From Gammaproteobacteria bacterium (GTDB lineage: Bacteria; Pseudomonadota; Gammaproteobacteria; Steroidobacterales; GCA-2729495): a stretch of DNA of 18,854 nucleotides. Both the position numbers and the translations under genes were made by a program. The notes beneath the pieces were generated by a model. It searched no databases. It saw only the letters and a program-made list of their open reading frames with translations, and was not told where the DNA came from. The DNA lies in the NCBI GenBank assembly GCA_030429685.1, contig JAUIEY010000014.1:1-18854 (forward strand), written 5' to 3'. The first letter of the stretch is position 1, and each line of letters starts with the position of its first letter. Shown here piece by piece: positions 6,651 to 14,222 of the stretch.

Positions 6651-9194
6651 CTATTCTTCGTCTTCGTCCTGGATCTGTTCGATCCGATCGAGTCCGACCA
6701 GACGGTCGCCCTCGGCAACGCGAATCAAGCGTACACCCTGCGTATTACGACCCTGTGTCGAAACTTCCGCCACACCGGTGCGCACCAGGGTGCCGGATGA
6801 ACTGATCAGCATGATCTCGTCTTCGTCCGTCACCTGAATCGCGCCAACCAGATTGCCGTTGCGCTTGCTGGTCTGCATGGCGATGACACCCTGGCCGCCG
6901 CGACCCTGGGCAGAGAACTCATCCACCAGAGTGCGCTTGCCGTAGCCGTTCTCGGTAGCCGTCAGCACGTCGCCGCCGCCGACGATTATAAGGGCAATCA
7001 CGCTGTGCTCGTCGCTAAGCTTGATGCCGCGCACGCCGGCAGCGCCGCGACCCATTTCCCGCACATCCTGCTCGTTAAAGCGAATCGCCTTGCCCGAGCT
7101 GGCGCACAGCATGATGTCCTGATTGCCATCGGTCAGCGCCACATCGACCAGCCGGTCACCGTCGCGCAAATCGAGCGCGATAATGCCGTTGGTGCGCGGG
7201 CGCGAGAAGGCTTCCAGCGAAGTCTTTTTAACCTTACCCGCACTGGTCGCCATGAATACGTATTGATCGCCGGTGTATTCGCGCACCGGCAACACGGCAT
7301 TAATGCGCTCGTCTTCCTGCAGCGGCAACAGGTTGATCAGCGGTTTGCCACGCGCGCCGCGGCTGGCGCGCGGCACCTGGTAAACCTTGAGCCAGTAGAC
7401 TTTGCCCCGGCTGGAGAAACACAACAGCGTATCGTGGCTGTTGGCCACAAACAGCTTGTCGATGAAATCCTCGTCCTTGACCTTGGTGGCAGAACGGCCG
7501 CGGCCACCGCGTTTCTGGGCCTGATAGGCATCCAGCGGCTGGGCCTTGGCGTAGCCACCGTGCGACAGGGTAACCACCAGGTCTTCTTCGGGTATCAGGT
7601 CTTCGGTAGTGACATCGCTGTGGTCGATGACAATCTCGGTGCGGCGCTCATCGGCGTAGTTCTCGCGAACCTCGGCAAGCTCTTCACGAATCACCCGCAC
7701 CAGTTCATCGGGGTTCTGCAATATTTCCGTTAGTGCTTTAATTTTTTCTAGTATTTCTTTGTATTCATTAACTATTTTTTCGCGCTCAAGCCCGGTCAGT
7801 CGGTTCAGCCGCAAGTCCAGAATGGCCTGCGCCTGATCCGGCGACAGGCGGTAGCCCTGCTCGCCGATACCGTAGTCACCGATCAGCGAATCGGGCCGCG
7901 TGGAAATCTCGCCGGCCCGCTCGAGCATGGCCGTGACGTCACCCGGCTCCCAAACTGCGGCCACCAGCGCGTCTTTTGCTGCTGCCGGGGACTCGGCCTT
8001 TTTGATCAACTCGATAACCGGGTCAATATTGGCCAGCGCCACGGCCTGCCCTTCAAGTACGTGGCCGCGTTCGCGGGCCTTGCGCAATTCGTAAACGGTA
8101 CGCCGGGTCACCACCTCGCGGCGGTGCCTGACAAATGCCTCCAGCGTCTCGCGCAGCGTCATCAGACGGGGCTGGCCATCCCGCAGGGCGACCATGTTGA
8201 TACCAAACACCGACTGCAGCGGGGTTTGCTTATAAAGATTGTTCAGAACCACATCGGCCATAACGCCGGTACGCAACTCGATTACCACGCGCATACCGTC
8301 CTTGTCGGACTCGTCACGCAGCTCGGTAATGCCGTCAATTTTCTTGTCGCGCACCAGCTCGGCAATTTTCTCGATCAGCCTGGCCTTGTTGACCTGGTAG
8401 GGCAACTCGGTGAGCACAATGGCTTCTTTGCCCTTCGCGTTGACCTCTTCAATCTGATGCCGGGCACGCACATAAATCCGCCCGCGACCGGTCGTATAGG
8501 CCGAATAAATGCCGGCAGTGCCGTTGATGATGCCGGCTGTGGGGAAATCCGGGCCGGGCACAATCTCCATCAACTCCGCCGCGGTGATGTCGGGGTTGTC
8601 GATGAGCGCCAGCGTGGCGTCAACAATTTCGCCAAGATTGTGCGGCGGTATGTTGGTGGCCATACCAACGGCAATGCCGGATGAGCCATTGACCAGCAGG
8701 TTTGGCACACGGGTAGGCAACACCGAGGGCTCGGATTCGGAACCGTCGTAGTTCTCGACGAAATCGACAGTCTCCTTGTCGATGTCAGCCAGCAGCTCGT
8801 TGGCCAGTCGGGTCATGCGTACTTCGGTATACCGCATGGCGGCCGGCGCATCGCCGTCCACCGAACCGAAGTTGCCCTGACCATCTATCAGCAGATAACG
8901 CAGCGAAAACGGTTGCGCCATGCGCACGATGGTGTCGTAGACGGCGGAATCACCGTGCGGGTGGTACTTACCGATGACATCACCCACCACACGGGCGGAT
9001 TTTTTATAGGGCTTCGAAAAGTCGTTGCCCAGTTCACGCATGGCGTAGAGCACCCGCCGATGCACGGGTTTAAGGCCATCGCGCACATCGGGCAGTGCCC
9101 GGCCAACGATTACGCTCATCGCGTAATCGAGATACGACTGCCGCATCTCGTCTTCGAGATTGACAGGCAATACTTCCTGCGCCACTTCAGTCAT
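6651..9194 (-). CDS. gyrA: DNA gyrase subunit A
   Basis: This is the breakage-reunion subunit of DNA gyrase (A2B2), which introduces negative supercoils using ATP. The 847-residue protein follows E. coli numbering exactly in the active region: the catalytic tyrosine is Tyr122 in AAMRYTE, and the quinolone-resistance positions are Ser83 and Asp87 in HGDSAVYD, both the sensitive-type residues. The C-terminal wrapping domain carries the GyrA box QKRGGRG near residue 560, and the protein ends in an acidic tail (IQDEDEE). The ATG at 9194 has no clear SD. Residues about 472-492, the coiled-coil segment after RLTGLE, are encoded by a strikingly AT-rich stretch (7721-7780, 20% GC) although the protein there is conserved in length and pattern. 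Confidence 0.98.
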   Translation of the reverse strand: MTEVAQEVLPVNLEDEMRQSYLDYAMSVIVGRALPDVRDGLKPVHRRVLYAMRELGNDFSKPYKKSARVVGDVIGKYHPHGDSAVYDTIVRMAQPFSLRYLLIDGQGNFGSVDGDAPAAMRYTEVRMTRLANELLADIDKETVDFVENYDGSESEPSVLPTRVPNLLVNGSSGIAVGMATNIPPHNLGEIVDATLALIDNPDITAAELMEIVPGPDFPTAGIINGTAGIYSAYTTGRGRIYVRARHQIEEVNAKGKEAIVLTELPYQVNKARLIEKIAELVRDKKIDGITELRDESDKDGMRVVIELRTGVMADVVLNNLYKQTPLQSVFGINMVALRDGQPRLMTLRETLEAFVRHRREVVTRRTVYELRKARERGHVLEGQAVALANIDPVIELIKKAESPAAAKDALVAAVWEPGDVTAMLERAGEISTRPDSLIGDYGIGEQGYRLSPDQAQAILDLRLNRLTGLEREKIVNEYKEILEKIKALTEILQNPDELVRVIREELAEVRENYADERRTEIVIDHSDVTTEDLIPEEDLVVTLSHGGYAKAQPLDAYQAQKRGGRGRSATKVKDEDFIDKLFVANSHDTLLCFSSRGKVYWLKVYQVPRASRGARGKPLINLLPLQEDERINAVLPVREYTGDQYVFMATSAGKVKKTSLEAFSRPRTNGIIALDLRDGDRLVDVALTDGNQDIMLCASSGKAIRFNEQDVREMGRGAAGVRGIKLSDEHSVIALIIVGGGDVLTATENGYGKRTLVDEFSAQGRGGQGVIAMQTSKRNGNLVGAIQVTDEDEIMLISSSGTLVRTGVAEVSTQGRNTQGVRLIRVAEGDRLVGLDRIEQIQDEDEE
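7721..7780. other. 60-bp AT-rich island inside gyrA (20% GC)
   Basis: Only 12 of these 60 bases are G or C, against flanks that are clearly GC-rich. On the coding strand the tract is rich in AAA, GAA, ATA, CTA, ATT and AAT codons, with ATA and CTA used repeatedly. It encodes KIVNEYKEILEKIKALTEIL of the gyrase A coiled coil. The edges are sharp: CTTGAGCGC on one side and CAGAACCCC on the other. Reading frame and length are intact. The cause cannot be told from the sequence. Confidence 0.8.
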
Positions 9195-9332
9195 CGGTGG
9201 TGTGCAACTACTCTTGTTGAGTGGGAATTAAGGCCGCCCACGGCGCCCGGTGATGCCCAATTTCCGCTTGCCCGGAATCGCCCGAATGGCGGTCCGTGAG
9301 GGCCCCTTTATTAATGTGTCGAAACAGCAGAA

Positions 9333-9341
9333 ATTTTAACA
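9333..9341 (-). promoter_or_regulatory. Candidate extended -10 promoter of gyrA
   Basis: Read leftward, the bases are TGTTAAAAT, a TGn extension joined to a -10 hexamer with 5 of 6 matches. No -35 hexamer is recognisable at 16-18 bp, as is common for extended -10 promoters. It overlaps the -35 of the candidate rightward promoter. Confidence 0.35.
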
Positions 9342-9364
9342 TACCGCCCCGCATCAGGCATTAT
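9336..9364 (+). promoter_or_regulatory. Candidate sigma-70 promoter of the mtaD-ubiG-mupP operon
   Basis: TTAACA (5 of 6 matches to the -35 consensus) is followed after exactly 17 bp by CATTAT (4 of 6 matches to the -10 consensus). Transcription would start near 9371, giving a leader of about 37 nt to the ATG at 9408. This is a motif match only. Confidence 0.45.
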
Positions 9365-9407
9365 TCTCAGCACGAATTTCCGGGTATTTTTGGATACGGA
9401 GTTTTGC

Positions 9408-10727
9408 ATGACGCAAGCTGATTTCATTGTCGCTCCCCGCTGGCTGATTCCGGTTGAGCCGAGCGGGCTGGTGCTCGATGATCACGCCCTGGCCGTCGGC
9501 CAGGGTCGCATTCTGGAGGTCGGCACCTGTGCCGATTTGCGTGCCGCCCATCCCTCAGCCGCATGGCTGGACCGCCCGCATCATGTGCTGATTCCCGGGC
9601 TCATCAACGCCCACACCCATGCGGCCATGAGCTTGCTGCGGGGCTATGCCGATGACCTGCCGCTGGGACGCTGGCTGGGCGAACACATCTGGCCGGCCGA
9701 ACAGCGCTGGGTCAATGCCGATTTCGTGCGTGACGGCGCAGATCTGGCGGCGCTGGAGATGATCCGTGGCGGCACCACCTGTTTTCAGGACATGTACATG
9801 TTTCCCGACGAAGTCGGTGCCGTGGCGGCCGAACGAGGCCTGCGCGCGGTGGTCAGCATGATTGTCATTGAGGCACCGACGGCCTGGGCCACCGATGTGG
9901 ATGAATACCTGAACAAAGGTCTTGAGGTGCATGATCGCTTCAAGGATCACGCGCTGGTTAAAACCGCTTTCGGGCCGCATGCGCCTTACACGGTCAGCGA
10001 TGCCAGCATCCGGCGCATCCTGACCCTCGCAGACCAGACCGAAACCAGTATTCAGATGCACGTGCATGAAACGGCGCAGGAAGTTGCCGAGGCGATGCAG
10101 GCTAATGGCAAACGGCCGCTGGAGCGACTCGCAGAACTCGGCGCGCTGACCCCGCAATTAAACGCAGTCCACATGACGCAGTTGCAGAATGCAGAAATTG
10201 ATACGCTGGCCGAATGCGGCGTGCATGTCATCCATTGCCCGGAATCCAATATGAAACTGGCTAGTGGCACCTGCCCGGTCGCCGGACTGCTGCGGGCGGG
10301 CATCAACGTGGCTCTGGGCACCGACGGTGCGGCCAGTAATAATGATCTGGACATGTTTGGCGAAATGCGCAGTGCCGCCCTGCTCGGCAAGCTCCACCGC
10401 GATGATGCCAGTGCTATTCCGGCCGCTACCGCGCTGCAGATGGCAACGCTGAACGGCGCGCGCGCGCTGGGCCTGGACAACGAAGTCGGCTCACTGGTAG
10501 CCGGCAAGGCAGCTGACATGATCTGTGTGGATTTATCAGCACCATCTTGCCAGCCGGTACACCATCCATTGTCGCAACTTGTATACAGCGCCAGTCGCGA
10601 CCAGGTCAGCGATGTCTGGGTTGCAGGGCGGCAGCTTTACGGTGACGATGCTTTTCTTACCGCCGATGCGAGTGCAATCCTGGCAACCGCCAATGACTGG
10701 CTGACTCGCATGCAGGAACCCCTATGA
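9408..10727 (+). CDS. mtaD: 5'-methylthioadenosine / S-adenosylhomocysteine deaminase (TRZ/ATZ amidohydrolase)
   Basis: This is a metal-dependent amidohydrolase of 439 residues that deaminates an adenosine-type nucleoside. The metal ligands are visible in order: NAHTHA (His69 and His71), HVHET, a later histidine region (HMTQL and HCPESNMKLASG), and the catalytic aspartate in LGTDGAASNND. The SNMKLASG and TDGAASNNDLDMF motifs are typical of the MtaD branch. The syntenic P. aeruginosa enzyme (PA3170) is known as a methylthioadenosine deaminase, which supports the substrate. I chose ATG 9408 because GGAG lies 6 nt upstream; a TTG 18 nt earlier has no SD. It overlaps ubiG by ATGA. Other TRZ/ATZ substrates (guanine-like or pterin-like) cannot be excluded from sequence alone. 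Confidence 0.88.
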   Translation: MTQADFIVAPRWLIPVEPSGLVLDDHALAVGQGRILEVGTCADLRAAHPSAAWLDRPHHVLIPGLINAHTHAAMSLLRGYADDLPLGRWLGEHIWPAEQRWVNADFVRDGADLAALEMIRGGTTCFQDMYMFPDEVGAVAAERGLRAVVSMIVIEAPTAWATDVDEYLNKGLEVHDRFKDHALVKTAFGPHAPYTVSDASIRRILTLADQTETSIQMHVHETAQEVAEAMQANGKRPLERLAELGALTPQLNAVHMTQLQNAEIDTLAECGVHVIHCPESNMKLASGTCPVAGLLRAGINVALGTDGAASNNDLDMFGEMRSAALLGKLHRDDASAIPAATALQMATLNGARALGLDNEVGSLVAGKAADMICVDLSAPSCQPVHHPLSQLVYSASRDQVSDVWVAGRQLYGDDAFLTADASAILATANDWLTRMQEPL

Positions 10728-11437
10728 ACACCGCCACCGACAATGTTGATCAACAGGAGATTCGCAAGTTCGATGAACTGGCGAGCCGCTGGTGGGACCC
10801 TGATGGCGAATTCAAGCCACTGCACCGGCTTAATCCCTTGCGCACCCGCTACGTGGCAGAGCGCGCCGAGCTTGCAGGCCGGCGGGTACTGGATGTTGGC
10901 TGCGGCGGCGGCCTGCTGAGCGAAAGTCTCGCCCGGGAAGGTGCTGACGTTACCGGCATTGACATGGCGGCGGGTCCGCTGGCGGTGGCGCGACTGCATC
11001 AACACAAGTCCGGACTGCAGGAAATACGCTATCTGGAAACCCATGCCGAAGCGCTGGCCGCAGCGGAACCTGCCTCCTATGACGTGCTGACCTGCATGGA
11101 AGTCATTGAGCACGTGCCGGAGCCGGCTTCGCTGCTGCATGCCTGTGCCGCCTTGACACGCCCGGGTGGCCAGTTGTTTTTCTCCACCCTGAATCGCACA
11201 CCGAAAGCCTTCGCGCTTGCCATCGTTGGCGCTGAATACATCATGCGCATGTTGCCCAAAGGTACGCATGAGTTTGAAAAATTTATTCGCCCGTCCGAAT
11301 TGCGCCGCTGGGCAACCGATGCCGGCCTCAGCTTCGAGGGCATCCGCGGGGTTATTTATCATCCGTTCAGCCAGAGTTTCGAACTGGGCGATGATGTCAG
11401 CGTGAATTATCTGATGCACTTCAGCCGCCCGGCATGA
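10724..11437 (+). CDS. ubiG: Ubiquinone biosynthesis O-methyltransferase
   Basis: It is an S-adenosylmethionine-dependent methyltransferase that carries out both O-methylation steps of ubiquinone synthesis at the membrane surface. The 237-residue protein has the UbiG N-terminal signature FDELASRWWDPDGEFKPLHRLNP (about 16-38), the SAM-binding motif LDVGCGGG (56-63), TGIDM, EVIEHV, and the family-specific LPKGTHEFEKFIRPSE segment. AGGA lies 7 nt before the ATG, and both ends overlap neighbours by ATGA. Its by-product S-adenosylhomocysteine could be a substrate of the upstream deaminase family, an attractive but unproven functional link. Presence of ubiG indicates a ubiquinone-using, respiring bacterium. 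Confidence 0.96.
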   Translation: MNTATDNVDQQEIRKFDELASRWWDPDGEFKPLHRLNPLRTRYVAERAELAGRRVLDVGCGGGLLSESLAREGADVTGIDMAAGPLAVARLHQHKSGLQEIRYLETHAEALAAAEPASYDVLTCMEVIEHVPEPASLLHACAALTRPGGQLFFSTLNRTPKAFALAIVGAEYIMRMLPKGTHEFEKFIRPSELRRWATDAGLSFEGIRGVIYHPFSQSFELGDDVSVNYLMHFSRPA

Positions 11438-12111
11438 ACGCGGCCACCAAGCGTTTGCTCGACAGCATAGACGGCGTGCTGTTCGATCTCGATGGCACCC
11501 TGCTGGACACCGCGCGGGATCTGGTTGCGGCCTTGCACGCGGTCTGCGCAGAAGAGGATCAGCACAAACCGGATGCGGAACTCGCCGCGCGCTATGTATC
11601 AATGGGCGCGGTCGGACTGGTGCAACTAGCCTTTCCGGAAGCCGGTGAAGAACGTGTTGACAAGCTGCGCTGGCGCCTCGTGGACATCTACAAGCAGAAT
11701 ATCTGTCAGCACACGGTGCCCTACCCCGGTGTCACCGAGGTGCTGGACCACCTCAACAGTGCCGGCATCCCCTGGGGCGTGGTCACCAATAAAATGCGCT
11801 ATCTGGCGCTGCCCATCATGGAACAACTGGGATTGCTTGCCCACTGCCAAACTTTGGTAGGGGGCGATACCGCTGCCCGCAGTAAGCCACACCCCGATCC
11901 GATACTGCATGCTCTGACGGACATGGGTATCGCAGCGGAACGTTCCATCTATGTCGGCGATGCCGAAAAAGATGTACTGGCTGGCCGCGCGGCAGGTGCG
12001 ACAACCGTTGCCGCATCGTGGGGCTATATTCCCCCGGGTCAGAAACCCCATCAGTGGAACGCAGACTATACAATTGACCGGCCGGCTGAGCTTTTGGCGT
12101 TAGCCGGGTAA
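11434..12111 (+). CDS. mupP: HAD phosphatase, probable N-acetylmuramic acid 6-phosphate phosphatase
   Basis: This is a 225-residue haloacid-dehalogenase-superfamily hydrolase with the four HAD motifs: DLDGT (nucleophile Asp18, general acid Asp20), VVTNK (motif II), SKPHPDP with the motif III lysine, and YVGDAEKD (motif IV). A helical C1 cap lies between motifs I and II. Annotation pipelines often call such proteins phosphoglycolate phosphatase (Gph). The position directly after ubiG matches P. aeruginosa PA3172, shown to be MupP, which dephosphorylates MurNAc-6-phosphate in the peptidoglycan recycling route to UDP-MurNAc. The specific substrate is therefore taken from synteny; HAD phosphatase activity itself is clear. 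It starts in an ATGA overlap with ubiG and has only a weak SD. Confidence 0.82.
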   Translation: MNAATKRLLDSIDGVLFDLDGTLLDTARDLVAALHAVCAEEDQHKPDAELAARYVSMGAVGLVQLAFPEAGEERVDKLRWRLVDIYKQNICQHTVPYPGVTEVLDHLNSAGIPWGVVTNKMRYLALPIMEQLGLLAHCQTLVGGDTAARSKPHPDPILHALTDMGIAAERSIYVGDAEKDVLAGRAAGATTVAASWGYIPPGQKPHQWNADYTIDRPAELLALAG

Positions 12112-12130
12112 CAGGCGCAATGGATATTTA

Positions 12131-13495
12131 ATGGATTTCTTTACCCAACTGGATCCGCAAACCCGGCAGTATTTGAGTTATGGCGCGGCAGCGCTCGGCG
12201 GTCTGCTGGTCGGCTGGCTGCTGCAGTACCTGATCGGCCGGGCCGCGCGCATGCGGTTGCAGGGCGAAATCGCCGTGCGCGAAGCACAGATCAGCAATGA
12301 GGCGGAACGAGCCGCCGAACGGGAAGCTGCCTTGCAGGCAGCGCAGCAAACCCTCGCCGGTGTATTCGGCGATCTGGCACGTGAAACGCTGGAACACAAT
12401 AGCGCCAATTTCCTGCGTCTCGCCGGCCAGAAGTTCGATGCCGAACAGCAAAAAGCCAAAGCCGAACTCAGCCAGCGCGAAAAGGCTGTTGAATCGCTGG
12501 TTAAACCTATTCAGGAGGCACTGGACAAAACGCACAAACAAATCGGCGAAATCGAAAAAACCCGTCGCGAAGCTTATGGCAATCTGACAGCGCAGCTTAG
12601 CGCTGTGCACTCCAGTCAGGAAAATTTGCGCCTGGAAACGGGCAAGCTCGTCAATGCGTTGCGCAGCCCGAATGTGCGTGGCCAATGGGGCGAAATGACC
12701 CTGCGACGGCTGGCCGAACTGGCCGGCATGAAAGATCGTTGCGACTTTGACGTCCAGGTGCACATCAAAACGGCTGACGGGGACCCGAACATTCGCCCTG
12801 ACATGGTTATAAACCTTCCTGAAGAAGGCCAGCTCGTGGTCGACGTCAAAACCCCACTCGATGCCTACCTGCAGGCTGTGGCGGAACCGGATGAAGACAA
12901 ACGCAAGGCCCTGCTGGACGCCCATGCGCGCAGCATGAGCGACCATGTAAAAACACTTGCCAGCAAAGCGTATTTCGACCAGTTCAAACAAAGCCCTGAG
13001 TTTGTGATTCTTTTTGTACCGGGCGATCAGTTCCTGTCTGCCGCGCTCGACGCCAGGCCTGCACTGCTTTATGAGGCCCTGCGGAGCAAAGTGCTGCTGG
13101 TAACACCTACCAGTCTGGTGGCGCTGCTCAAAGTAGTGGCCTACGGATGGATGTAGTTCAAACTGGAAACTAATGCCGAGGAAATTCGCGATCTGGCGGT
13201 GCAAATGCACCAGCGCCTCGGCACCTTTGCCGGACATCTGGACAACGTCGGCAGAAAGCTGGAGCAAAGCGTCAAGGCATACAATGACACGATCGGCTCG
13301 CTGGAGAGTCGCGTACTACCGAATGTCCGCAATATTGAGGCACTGGGCGCCGATTCGGGCAAAACACTGACAAAGCCTAAATCCATTGACATCACCGCGC
13401 GTGAGCTCAAATTGATAGCCGACGACCTGAAGCCCGACCCGGCCGAGAAAACCTCGGCAGACAAAGAAGACAGCGATGAAATTCGACCCAACTAG
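12131..13495 (+). pseudogene. rmuC: rmuC, DNA recombination protein RmuC, interrupted by an in-frame TAG
   Basis: The frame encodes an N-terminal membrane helix (about residues 15-36), a long charged coiled coil, and the RmuC nuclease-like domain with GQWGEMTLRRLAE, RPDMVINLP and VVDVKTPLDAY, a PD-(D/E)xK-like core. At 13154-13156 a TAG follows GWM, inside the family motif that usually reads VAYGWRQE. The same frame continues for 112 more codons with unmistakable RmuC sequence (NAEEIRDLAVQM, AYNDTIGSLESRVLP) to a TAG at 13493. The truncated product has 341 residues; the restored one would have 454, a normal family length. No other stop or frameshift is present, so the lesion is recent, read through, or a sequencing error. 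The start at 12131 follows mupP by 19 nt. Confidence 0.85.
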
Positions 13496-14219
13496 TTACA
13501 CACCGTCTGCAGACCTTCTTCACAATCGCATCATCATGATCACCGGCGCCGGGGACGGCATCGGTGCTGAAGCTGCTCGCGCCTGCGCACGTTTTGGCGC
13601 CACGGTTATACTCGTGGGCCGCACCCAGAAGAAGCTTGAAGCCGTATACGATGCTATTGCGAAGGATGGCTGTCCGGAACCGGGAATCGCGGTAATTGAT
13701 TTTGCCAAAGCCCAGGGCGATGACTATCAGGCGATAGCCGATGCACTGGCCGAGCAGTTCGGTCGCCTTGACGGATTGCTGCACAACGCCGGCATACTTG
13801 GCTACCTGGCGCCGATCGAACATTATGAAGTCAGCAAATGGATGGAGGTCATGCACGTCAACCTGACGGCGCCCTATATTCTTACCCAGGCACTGCTGCC
13901 GTTGCTGCGCCGCTCGTCTGATCCATCGATTGTTTTTACCTCCAGCGGTGTGGGACGCACCGGACGTGCGTTGTGGGGCGCGTATGCGGTATCCAAGTTC
14001 GGCACTGAGGGGTTCATGCAGGTGCTGGCCGATGAACTCGACAACATGCGGGTCAACTGTATTAACCCGGGCAAGACGCGCACGGCAATGCGCCGGGCCG
14101 CTTACCCGGCTGAGGACCCTGCCACACTGAAAACGGCTGCGGACATCATGCCGACCTACCTGTATTTGCTGGGCCCGGACAGCCAGGGCGTGACAGGCAA
14201 GAGCCTGGATTGCCAGTAA
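13476..14219 (+). CDS. yciK: YciK-family short-chain dehydrogenase/reductase
   Basis: This is a 247-residue Rossmann-fold oxidoreductase. The cofactor motif TGAGDGIG is at 23-30, LVGRT at 46-50 suggests an NADP(H) preference, NAG is at 104-106, a serine pair lies at 156-157, and the catalytic YAVSK places Tyr170 and Lys174. The sequence matches the YciK group (YxPxxDLLxxRxIxxTGAGDGIG). Its physiological substrate is not known. The ATG at 13476 lies inside the last codons of rmuC (20-nt overlap in another frame), so translation is probably coupled to full-length rmuC and may suffer from the premature stop upstream. In E. coli yciK is also close to rluB, which here converges on it with only 3 bp between stops and no terminator. 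Confidence 0.9.
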   Translation: MKFDPTSYTPSADLLHNRIIMITGAGDGIGAEAARACARFGATVILVGRTQKKLEAVYDAIAKDGCPEPGIAVIDFAKAQGDDYQAIADALAEQFGRLDGLLHNAGILGYLAPIEHYEVSKWMEVMHVNLTAPYILTQALLPLLRRSSDPSIVFTSSGVGRTGRALWGAYAVSKFGTEGFMQVLADELDNMRVNCINPGKTRTAMRRAAYPAEDPATLKTAADIMPTYLYLLGPDSQGVTGKSLDCQ

Positions 14220-14222
14220 TCG

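Larger units (their letters stand above)
9195..9407. promoter_or_regulatory. Divergent promoter region between gyrA and mtaD
   Basis: The 213 bp between the two start codons contain no gene. Leftward, toward gyrA, an extended -10 element TGT-TAAAAT lies at 9341-9333 with no good -35; it would give a leader of about 130 nt. Rightward, TTAACA (9336-9341) and CATTAT (9359-9364) form a -35/-10 pair with 17-bp spacing ahead of mtaD. The two candidate elements overlap, so the divergent promoters may compete. Part of the gyrA leader (about 9222-9268) can fold using GGAA..TTCC outer pairs, which is suggestive only. Confidence 0.45.

Noticed and set aside
8888..9000. Quinolone-resistance substitution in gyrA
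   Set aside because: Positions 83 and 87 are Ser and Asp, the sensitive-type residues.
9555..10157. A 200-codon leftward frame inside mtaD
   Set aside because: It lies fully within a conserved amidohydrolase gene, has no SD and resembles no known protein.
12128..13267. A 379-codon open frame antisense to rmuC
   Set aside because: It mirrors the rmuC frame on the opposite strand, has no recognisable domain or start signal, and arises from the GC-rich codon pattern. It crosses the amber site only because the stop is on the other strand.
14220..14222. A terminator between convergent yciK and rluB
   Set aside because: Only 3 bp separate the stops, and no hairpin with a U-run is evident at either gene end.
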